From the NCBI RefSeq assembly GCF_036697405.1, contig NZ_JBAHWA010000015.1:21275-85274 (forward strand): a stretch of 64,000 nt of DNA, in the 5' to 3' direction. Below the pieces are notes generated by a model. That model searched no databases, was not told where the DNA came from, and saw nothing but the letters and a program-made list of their open reading frames with translations. Of the stretch, positions 8,441 to 15,419 are shown in pieces. Source of the stretch: Lysobacter sp036697405. Its GTDB lineage: Bacteria > Pseudomonadota > Gammaproteobacteria > Xanthomonadales > Xanthomonadaceae. The first letter of the stretch is position 1. Each line of letters begins with the position of its first letter. A program made the translations under genes and the position numbers.

Positions 8441-9943
8441 CTAGTTCACCGTGCAGGAAAAACTCAACGTCGTGCTCTGCCCCGCGTTCAAAGCGCCCAG
8501 GGTGATGCCCGCCGCGCTGGTCAGGTGGCCGATGTTGAAACTGCCGGCGGGGACGCCATCGCCGGTGATGGTTACCGGGTTGCCCACCGGGCAGGTGATC
8601 CCAGCGCCTGGCGCGTCCCGTACCACCGCGCCGGTGACCACGCCCGGCCCGGCATTGGTCACCACCAGGGTGTAGGTGGTGTTGGCGCCTCCCGCCAGGG
8701 TATCGCCCGGCAGATCGCTGGGCTGCGCCGCGGTGTAGGTATTGCTCTTGGTGATCGTGAGGTTCGACACCGTGTTGTTGGTGAACGTGCACGCGATGTT
8801 GGCCGTCGCGGTCATTGCGGCCGCCGGCAGGACCACGTTGCCGCCGTTGACGCCGTTGACGGTGTAGGTGGGCGTCCCCGAGGGCAAACCGGTGCAGCTG
8901 ATCGACGCCAACGCGAAGCCCGTCGGCGGCGCCTCGGTAATGGTGGTCGCCGTATTGTTCGCCGCCAACACCTGGGTGGCGCCGGCGACGCCGATGCCGG
9001 GCGTAACCGTGGCGATGCTTTGCGCGGCGAAACCGTTGCTGCCGGTGAAGTTGAAAGTACCCGTGCCTGCGTTGGAAACCTTGGTTACCGTGACCGTGGG
9101 TCGTGGACAGATCGCGGTGCCGAACTGAAAATCGTCAGCCGTGATGGTATTGGCCGGAGCGCCTGTTCCGGTGGCGGTTCGGTTGTACACATATGCGCGC
9201 AGGTAATAGGTCGTGTTCGGCCTCAGCAGCGGAAAACGGGTCGTGTTCGCCGCGTTGTAGCTGTAGCCGCTGGCACTGGTGACGGCCACGTTCTGAACGA
9301 TCGTCCAGTAGGTGGCGAACGTCGGGTCGGTGGAGACGCGCACCGCATATTGGTAGGCCTCGGGGCTATAGGCGCCGAAACCGGTGCGCTTGAAGAACAG
9401 GCGCGGATCCGAATTCGCCGGAGTCGTGAATTGGTATTGCAGGTAGTCATTGCCGGTGACCGCCTGGGCAAAGGTGGAGCCCGTGCCATTGACCCCGCTG
9501 TAGTCGTATCTGGAAGGAATATTGGGCGTGGGGATCAAGCCGCTTCCCACCACTTCGTCGACCGCGTAGTTGGCGACCACGCTGGTGTCGGCGCCTATAG
9601 GGCTGGCGTCCCGCGGGTTGTCCCAGTAGACGATGGGGCCACCCGGCGGGTTCGCCCAGAATCCGTCCTGCCTGCGCGTGGGAGCGACCGAGGCCGTTGC
9701 CGGCGGTTCGTTGTGGAACCAGCCGGCATCGAAATTGGGCGTAGCGACGCCAGCTCCGCCCGCGCATTCGCCTCCGGTGATTTCCTGGGCCAAGACGTCC
9801 GACGGCGTCGAAAGCAACGCCACGCTCGCCAGCAGCATCGGTGCTACGGCACCACGCCAGCGCGCCGCGATCCGGGCCGCTTTCGCCATGAGCGGCGATG
9901 CCGCAGGAGTGCGGATACCGGGGATTGCCTTATGTGGATACAT
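8441..9943 (-). CDS. DUF11 exported repeat protein with a distinct head (paralogue D)
   Basis: The product has 500 residues. The ATG at 9943 was preferred over a GTG two codons earlier because AAGGA lies 9 bases upstream. A long signal region precedes the mature chain (hydrophobic APMLLASVALLSTPSDVLAQ). The head, about residues 50-250, is unlike those of the other four: it has NPPGGPIVYWDNP and RFPLLRPNTTYYLRAYVYN, the latter resembling a fibronectin type III-like strand. A prealbumin/SpaA-like segment (VTVTKVSNAGTGTFNF to TITEAPPTGFALASISC) and the shared C-terminal DUF11 module follow. Function is unknown; a secreted or surface role is inferred. Confidence 0.75.
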   Translation of the reverse strand: MYPHKAIPGIRTPAASPLMAKAARIAARWRGAVAPMLLASVALLSTPSDVLAQEITGGECAGGAGVATPNFDAGWFHNEPPATASVAPTRRQDGFWANPPGGPIVYWDNPRDASPIGADTSVVANYAVDEVVGSGLIPTPNIPSRYDYSGVNGTGSTFAQAVTGNDYLQYQFTTPANSDPRLFFKRTGFGAYSPEAYQYAVRVSTDPTFATYWTIVQNVAVTSASGYSYNAANTTRFPLLRPNTTYYLRAYVYNRTATGTGAPANTITADDFQFGTAICPRPTVTVTKVSNAGTGTFNFTGSNGFAAQSIATVTPGIGVAGATQVLAANNTATTITEAPPTGFALASISCTGLPSGTPTYTVNGVNGGNVVLPAAAMTATANIACTFTNNTVSNLTITKSNTYTAAQPSDLPGDTLAGGANTTYTLVVTNAGPGVVTGAVVRDAPGAGITCPVGNPVTITGDGVPAGSFNIGHLTSAAGITLGALNAGQSTTLSFSCTVN

Positions 9944-10048
9944 GACCACTTTCCTTCGTGAATCGATACCGATGCTTTGACCGGGGCAACCATTCCACTG
10001 CAGCCACGTCGATCTCTCCCAATTCAGACCGCTTCAATCGGCCCCGCC

Positions 10049-12016
10049 CTAATTCACCGTGCAGGTAAAACTCAACGTCGTGCTCTGCCCCGCGTTCAAA
10101 GTACCCAAAGCGATGCCCGCCGCACTGGTCAGCTGGCCGATGTTGAAGCTGCCGGCGGGCACGCCGTCGCCGGTGATGGTCACCGCATTGCCCGCCGGGC
10201 AGGTGATGCCCGCGCCCGGCGCGTCCCGCACCACCGCGCCGGTAACCGTGCCCGGCCCGGCATTGGTCACCACCAGGGTGTAGGTGGTGTTGGCGCCCGC
10301 CGCCACGGTATCGCCCGGTAAGTCGCTGGGCTGCGCCGCTGTGTAGGTATTGCTCTTGGTGATCGTGAGATTGCTGCTCAGGGTATTGGTGATGGTGCAG
10401 GCCACGTCGCGGCCGCCGCTCACGATCGAAAGGCCGGCGAACGGAATCGTTACGCCGTTGCCCGCGAACGTAGCGGTTTGCCCCGCCGCCAGCCCGGTGC
10501 AGGCGACGGCGGTGATGGCCCAGCCCGGCGGCGGCGCTTCGGTGACGGTGGTATTGGCGGTGGTGCTGGCCACGGTCAGCGTCTGTTGCGGCCCCGCCGT
10601 GCCGGGCAGATCCGGCGCGGTGGTGACGATCGTATGGTCGGCGATGCCGTTGTTGCCGCTGAACGCGAAGCTGCCGATGTTGCCCGTGGACACCTTGGTC
10701 AGGGTCAGGCGGTTGACCACCCATTCCATGCTAATGGGAGTGACCGGCAGGTTTAGCCCAACCGAAGTGGTGAAGTTCGCTGCGCCGTTGTTGTAGATCC
10801 CTGCGACGTTGCTGACCACGTTGACACTGACGGTACAGGTCGTCGCTACGCCGCCCGCAGTGCCGCCAGGAAGATTGCCGGCGGAAACGGTGAAAGTTCC
10901 TGCGCCAGCCACCGCGGTCATGGCCGTGCCGGCACCGCAGGTGGTCGTCGCATTGGGTATGGGTGCGATCACCACATTGGCGGGTAGCGTGTCGGTGAAG
11001 CCCCAACCGACCTTGGGCAGATTATCGCCATTGGTATTGGTGATGGTGAAGGTCAAACGTTTGACCTGGCCGACATAGCTGATCGGCGTATCCACGGCCT
11101 TGGTGACGCTTGGCGTAACGTCGGCGGCGGCGAAATTGTCCAAGGCCCAGTCATTGCCGCCGCCGGATGCATTCTGGTTCACCATCGAGACGGTCAGCCC
11201 GCCGCCCATTACCAGCGAAGCGCCCGCGCCGGTCGGGAAATAGTCGCCGACGCGAACCACCGCCGTGGCGCCGGCGATGGCCGAGTCGGGACGCGCCGCC
11301 ACCGTGTAGCTGCGTACGTTGGGCGATGGGCTAGAGCACAGATTGATCGTGCCCCCGATCTGGGTACCGTTGAGATTGGCGGTGATAAGAGGTGCGGAAG
11401 CAACCGGCGGACAATTGACCGCGGCGGCCGTCACGCGAAAGGTGACGAAGCGACCGGTTCCGCCTACGGGACTGGCCGGCAATGGGATCGGCGAAACGTT
11501 ACGCAATATCAGATTGGGCGCGCCGGGGTTGCCGTTCGTATACGCCGTCAGCCCGATGTTCTGCTTTTCGGCATTAGTCGCAGTCGCATTGTTGAGCGTA
11601 GCGCCGGTTGGCCGATTGGCGTTGAAACCGCCAAGAGCGAGCAGGTTGATCTGGGCGAAGTTCCATATCGCCTGGGGGGACGGGGGATTTGCGCCGCCAA
11701 CGCAACTCGCAACGGCATTGGCGTCGGTCGCGGACGATGCCCAGGCACCGACGATGCCGTTGCAACCCGTGCTGCCATTCCATGCCGGGTCGGCCGTATA
11801 GGTCATATTGAGCGGACCGGGGCCGACATAGGCAGGAATATCGCGGGTGGCGAAGGCCGGACCCGTCACATTGCCGCCGTCGAACGTCTCTTGATAAATA
11901 ACGGTCTGCGCCTGCGCGGGCGCCGCGGCGAGAAAGCAGAAAACAGGAAGCGGCCAGAGGCGCGCATAGCGCTTGCGCTTGTAGCCCTTCGCCGACGAGT
12001 CAAGTTTGGATGCCAT
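10049..12016 (-). CDS. QETFD-headed DUF11 exported repeat protein (paralogue E)
   Basis: The product has 655 residues. The ATG at 12016 was chosen for its signal peptide (RLWPLPVFCFLAAAPAQA) and an upstream GGGGG; the frame stays open further upstream without coding character. The mature chain begins QTVIYQETFDGGNVTG, like paralogue B, and the head ends in WALDNFAAADVTPSVTKA. Then come the DUF11-like segment, the prealbumin-like segment and the DUF11 module. The head is only distantly similar to that of B, whereas the last 228 or so codons are nearly identical at DNA level. That contrast suggests gene conversion of the 3' half. Function is unknown. Confidence 0.75.
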   Translation of the reverse strand: MASKLDSSAKGYKRKRYARLWPLPVFCFLAAAPAQAQTVIYQETFDGGNVTGPAFATRDIPAYVGPGPLNMTYTADPAWNGSTGCNGIVGAWASSATDANAVASCVGGANPPSPQAIWNFAQINLLALGGFNANRPTGATLNNATATNAEKQNIGLTAYTNGNPGAPNLILRNVSPIPLPASPVGGTGRFVTFRVTAAAVNCPPVASAPLITANLNGTQIGGTINLCSSPSPNVRSYTVAARPDSAIAGATAVVRVGDYFPTGAGASLVMGGGLTVSMVNQNASGGGNDWALDNFAAADVTPSVTKAVDTPISYVGQVKRLTFTITNTNGDNLPKVGWGFTDTLPANVVIAPIPNATTTCGAGTAMTAVAGAGTFTVSAGNLPGGTAGGVATTCTVSVNVVSNVAGIYNNGAANFTTSVGLNLPVTPISMEWVVNRLTLTKVSTGNIGSFAFSGNNGIADHTIVTTAPDLPGTAGPQQTLTVASTTANTTVTEAPPPGWAITAVACTGLAAGQTATFAGNGVTIPFAGLSIVSGGRDVACTITNTLSSNLTITKSNTYTAAQPSDLPGDTVAAGANTTYTLVVTNAGPGTVTGAVVRDAPGAGITCPAGNAVTITGDGVPAGSFNIGQLTSAAGIALGTLNAGQSTTLSFTCTVN

Positions 12017-12229
12017 TCCTAACGCCCCCACTACATGTAAACGTGAATGTTGCGCTCTGACTTTCCCGCGAAAGTCTGGGAGCGCTATCGACTGGCGTAG
12101 GCCGTACCGGCATGGCGTCATCGGTGGTGCGATACGTGACACCCTCAGAATGCCGATCGCTCGCGCCGCAGTGCAAGGTCGCAACCGTTCTAAACCTCAT
12201 GGGGCTATTTGATCCGCCCCGTCCCGGTC

Positions 12230-12506
12230 GTACGTGCAGACAAAGCTCAATGCCACGCCCTGCCCCCTGCTTACAGAGCACAGGCGAGGCGACTGCATCG
12301 CCGACGACGCAGGCGATTCCGGCGCCCGGGCCGTCCCGACAGGAACCGGCGCCGCGGGCCGCACGGATCGGGCCGGGCAATCGGGTCTCGGCCACGGACG
12401 CCGGCGCCGCCGCACGCGGCGGCGACCCGTCCGTCCAGCCGAAACGCACGAGATCGCTACAAGCCCCTGCCGCAGGGGCAGACGGACAAAACGCGACTGC
12501 TGGCAT
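12230..12506 (-). pseudogene. Collapsed remnant of a DUF11 family gene
   Basis: An ATG at 12506 has the family leader upstream. Within 150 bases the sequence passes into recognisable DUF11 3' sequence. RDGPGAGIACVVGDAV matches RDAPGAGITCPVGNAV of the intact copies, and the plus-strand stretch GTGCAGACAAAGCTCAATG at 12234 matches the last codons of the family. The whole head and the middle of the DUF11 module are gone. It is a deletion-collapsed copy lying directly upstream of paralogue E. Confidence 0.6.
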
Positions 12507-12740
12507 GGTCCCCCCGCCACAACGCGACACTGCCAAGCGCGATCGCCTTCGCGGCCGCGAACGGCCGCGTCCCATCCTTGGCCACCGCGCCGCGCCGGAA
12601 ACCGGACGACGCCAGCAGGCCACCCTCTCGGCGGGCCACTGGACCACAGCCACGGCGATGACACTCACCGGCCGCTATGGCGCCCACTCTGTAGGGATAA
12701 GTCTCCATACGCGCCGAAATCCGGACATGCCCGGCCGCGC
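12507..12740 (-). repeat. Conserved leader upstream of the collapsed copy (copy 4 of 4)
   Basis: The most diverged of the four leaders. It keeps a purine-rich block before the ATG, GGCCGCGAACGGCCGCGTCCC near 12553, ATAAGTCTCCATACGC near 12696 and AAATCCGGACATGCC near 12717. No gene is seen here or in 12741-12863. Confidence 0.4.
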
Positions 12741-12863
12741 CCATGTCCTGGGCGAGCCTGGCCAGTTCAGCATGCGCCTGCCAGGTCGCATCGCCCGGGT
12801 GCGGCCCAGACGGAGCAGCCGGCGCTACGCCGCCGGCGGCCGAGCCCAGGTAAGCTGGCCGGC

Positions 12864-13223
12864 ATGGACACGGCCCAGCTGAAAAAATTCTGCGCAACAT
12901 TCCCTGGCGCCGTCCAAACCCTGCATGGCCACCCGTCCAACATCCTGACCTACGCGGTCGGCGGCAAGACCTACGCCTACTTCAAGACCAGCGAACCCGA
13001 ACGCTGGCGCTTCAGCATCAAGGTCACGCCGGAGCGTTTCCTGGAACTGACCGGCGTGCCCGGGATCAAGCCGGCGCGCTGGATGGGCCGTTTCCGCTGG
13101 GTCACCATCGTCGACGTGCGCGGCGTGCCGGCCGACTACCTGCGCGAACTGGTCGAATGGTCGTATCGGGAAGCCTTGGGCAAACTCAGCCGCAAGCGCC
13201 GCGCCGAAATATCCGGCGGTTGA
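12864..13223 (+). CDS. MmcQ/YjbR family DNA-binding protein
   Basis: The product has 119 residues, the usual size for the CyaY-like MmcQ/YjbR family (PF04237). It begins LKKFCATFPGAVQTLHGHPS and carries the family pattern of an aromatic-rich sheet (GGKTYAYFKTSEPERWRFSIKV) and an R-x-x-W-V turn near residue 78 (GRFRWVTI). The ATG at 12864 was chosen because homology begins there, although the ribosome-binding site is weak. The family has a double-wing DNA-binding fold, but its role in cells is poorly defined. It is convergent with the protease gene across a shared terminator. Confidence 0.85.
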   Translation: MDTAQLKKFCATFPGAVQTLHGHPSNILTYAVGGKTYAYFKTSEPERWRFSIKVTPERFLELTGVPGIKPARWMGRFRWVTIVDVRGVPADYLRELVEWSYREALGKLSRKRRAEISGG

Positions 13224-13239
13224 GCCGCCCCGGCGCACG

Positions 13240-13263
13240 AACGCCCCGCGGTTGCGGGGCGTT
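13240..13263. terminator. Bidirectional terminator hairpin
   Basis: AACGCCCCGC (13240-13249), a GGTT loop and GCGGGGCGTT (13254-13263) form a perfect 10-bp stem midway between two convergent stop codons (13223 and 13285). The arms end in short A/T runs, so it could serve both genes. Confidence 0.7.
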
Positions 13264-13284
13264 CGCGTGGGGCGCCGGCCGCCG

Positions 13285-14463
13285 TTACTGACGCAGCAAG
13301 CTCAGGCCGTACTGGCTCAGGATCGGGTTCAGGCGTTCGAACCAGGTCACCCGCTGCGACTGCGCGACGCTGCAGTTGTTGTTGCTGCCGACGGGGATCT
13401 GGCCGCCCGAGCTCACGCCCTGGGCCTGTCCGGCCGCGGTGATCCAGGAGCCGCCCGAGTCGCCGCCGCCGATGCAGGCGTTGGACTGGGTCAGCCCGCG
13501 CACCGTGCCTTCCTGATAGTTCACGGTCACGTTCTTGGCGGTGATGGTGCCGCAGCGGTAGCCGGTGGTGCGGCCCGAACGGCACACCGAGGCGCCGATC
13601 GCCGCTTCGGTGCTGCCGCGCACGGTCACGTTGCCGCCGCTGTAGTCGCTGACCAGCGGCTGCAGGGTGTGCGTGCTGCCGACCTGCACCCAGGCGCGGT
13701 CGGTGCCCGGGAAGTTGGACTGCGCGAACGAGCCCACGCTGACCCCGCCCACACGCACCACGTCGCCGGGCGAGCCGCAGTGGCCAGCGGTGACGAAGCC
13801 CTTGGTGGTGCCGCGCATCACCGAGAAGCCGACCGAGCACAGGTACATGTTGTTGATGGTGTACTCGATGCCGCCGCGGATGGTCGCGGTCAGGCGCGGC
13901 TGGCCTTCGGAGGTTTCCAGGCGCACGGTGCCGGCATCGGCGCCGCTGGCGGCGACGAAGTCGATCGCGGCGTCGGCCGCGCCGGGCGCGACGCTGAGCA
14001 CCACCGCGTTGGTCTGCGGATCCACGCGCCAGGAATGGATGCCGTCGATCGGCTTGCTGATGCCGAGCACGCGCGCGCCAGCGCCGCCGTCGAGCTGGGC
14101 CATCGCCGACTGCAGCTGGCGCAGGCTGTAACGCACATGGCGCAACTCGACGCCGGGGATGGCCAGAGACTTGCGCGCGCCCGCGGTCGCGGCGACGTAG
14201 GCGAAGGAACCGTCGGCCTTGCGCTCGATCCAGCTGCCGGCGAAGCCGGCGCCGAGTTCGCGCTCGACCGCGGCGGCCTGGTGCTGGGCCAGGCGTTCGG
14301 CCCTGAGGTACTGCGGCACGCGCTCGGCGGCGATGCCCAGGTCGCGCTGCATGGCGAACTTCAACTCGGGACTGATCTGATCGGCGGCCATGGCGCTGCC
14401 GGAAAACGCGGCCAGCGCGACGGCCAGCGACAGCAGCGAACGACGTACGGTGGATCCCTGCAT
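13285..14463 (-). CDS. Alpha-lytic protease homologue (S1E serine protease precursor)
   Basis: The product has 392 residues. The ATG at 14463 follows a perfect AAGGAG by 8 bases. It has a signal peptide (LLSLAVALAAFSGSAMAA), an alpha-lytic protease pro-region of about 165 residues, and a mature chymotrypsin-fold domain of about 197 residues beginning near GGIEYTINN. The triad is visible: His in VTAGHC (about residue 226), Asp in GTDRAWV (about 255) and Ser in GGGDSGGSW (about 335). Close matches to Lysobacter alpha-lytic protease include VRGSTEAA, CRSGRTTGY and the C-terminal NPILSQYGLSL. Enzymes of this family are secreted, fold with help of the pro-region and lyse other microbes. Substrate preference was not derived here. 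Confidence 0.95.
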   Translation of the reverse strand: MQGSTVRRSLLSLAVALAAFSGSAMAADQISPELKFAMQRDLGIAAERVPQYLRAERLAQHQAAAVERELGAGFAGSWIERKADGSFAYVAATAGARKSLAIPGVELRHVRYSLRQLQSAMAQLDGGAGARVLGISKPIDGIHSWRVDPQTNAVVLSVAPGAADAAIDFVAASGADAGTVRLETSEGQPRLTATIRGGIEYTINNMYLCSVGFSVMRGTTKGFVTAGHCGSPGDVVRVGGVSVGSFAQSNFPGTDRAWVQVGSTHTLQPLVSDYSGGNVTVRGSTEAAIGASVCRSGRTTGYRCGTITAKNVTVNYQEGTVRGLTQSNACIGGGDSGGSWITAAGQAQGVSSGGQIPVGSNNNCSVAQSQRVTWFERLNPILSQYGLSLLRQ

Positions 14464-14876
14464 GGTGAATACTCCTTTGGAGAGCGGTTGCTCGGACATG
14501 GACGACCCGTGTGGGTCGCGGCGGCCGCACGCGGCGCTGTGCCTCGCTACGGCATCCCGGTCCAGTGCACGCCTCGCATCGCACTGCAGTCCGGGTTACT
14601 TGCAAGAGAGCAGAGCCTGGCCGCGCGAAACAAGGCGCATGCGCAGACCCGGATCACACGCGATCCTTGAAGCGAGTCACAGGAACGCAGTCGCGTTGGA
14701 CGCGAGCGCGAGGAGCGCATGCGCGATCGCGCGCGTGACGATGCGCTGCACGAAGATGAACGTCGCGCGCACGCAAACGATTCGCGCCGCACCGCATCGC
14801 CGCGGCAACGCCAACCATCGTGTGCAGTACCTGCGAGCGAGCGTGCGTGACGGCACGCTCGAGTACGTATGAGGCG
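14464..14876. other. Noncoding region upstream of the alpha-lytic protease gene
   Basis: No credible gene lies in these 413 bases. They must hold the protease promoter, but no convincing -35/-10 pair was found. A perfect hairpin, CGAGCGTGC (14838-14846) with GCACGCTCG (14853-14861), lies just past the stop of the L,D-transpeptidase gene and may end that transcript, although no U-tract follows. Confidence 0.5.
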
Positions 14877-15419
14877 TCAGGGATCTATGCGAATCGGCAC
14901 ATCGCGCGGCACGCGGCGCCAGATCTCCTCGATCTCGGCGTCGCTGACCGCGATGCAGCCGTCGGTCCAATCCTCGCGCCACCAGCGCGAGCTGCCGCCG
15001 TGGATCATGATGTCGCCGCCGGGATCCAGGCCCGACGCGCGCGCCCGGCGGCGATCGTCCGGGCCCGGATACGAGACCCGCAACGACAGATGGAAGGCGC
15101 TGTTCGGATTGCGCTGGCTGATGCGGTACTCGCCCTCGGGCGTGCGTTCGTCGCCACGGCGCCGCTTGTGGCCCTGCGGCGCATCGCCCAGGGCGATGCG
15201 ATAGCTGGCGATCACCCGGCCCTCGCGCAGCAAGCGCATGCGGCGCTCGGACTTGTCGACCACGATGCGATCGGCGCGCTGTGCCGGCGGCAACAGCGCC
15301 GGCGCGTGCGCTCCCGTGCGCGGCACCGGTGGTGCGCCTTCGTCGCGCGCGCAGGCGCCGGTGGCGAGCAGCGCGGCGAGCAGCGCGGCCCGCGACAGCG
15401 CCGGCGGCGGCAGCTTCAC
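14877..15419 (-). CDS. L,D-transpeptidase family protein (YkuD domain)
   Basis: The product has 180 residues and starts at a GTG (15419) that overlaps the aidB stop as GTGA, which implies translational coupling. An N-terminal hydrophobic export signal (ALLAALLATGAC) ends in a cysteine, but the residue at -3 is Thr, so lipidation is uncertain. The YkuD domain starts near RIVVDKSERRMRLL. Its catalytic signature is H140 (IMIHGG) and C155 in TDGCIAVSD. Such enzymes form or edit 3-3 peptidoglycan crosslinks or attach proteins to the wall. This is a compact member without LysM or other binding domains. Confidence 0.9.
   Translation of the reverse strand: MKLPPPALSRAALLAALLATGACARDEGAPPVPRTGAHAPALLPPAQRADRIVVDKSERRMRLLREGRVIASYRIALGDAPQGHKRRRGDERTPEGEYRISQRNPNSAFHLSLRVSYPGPDDRRRARASGLDPGGDIMIHGGSSRWWREDWTDGCIAVSDAEIEEIWRRVPRDVPIRIDP

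Noticed and set aside
12000..12668. Minus-strand open frame of 222 codons upstream of paralogue E
   Set aside because: It covers the collapsed DUF11 remnant and runs past the start of E. Its composition is degenerate and only short parts match the family.
146..12740. Integron-like or phage tail-fibre cassette system
   Set aside because: No attC-like sites, integrase, recombinase or phage genes were seen. The exchange pattern is better explained by homologous recombination between paralogues.
14464..14876. Small gene or RNA upstream of the alpha-lytic protease gene
   Set aside because: Short frames exist on both strands but none has a plausible start, composition or family match.
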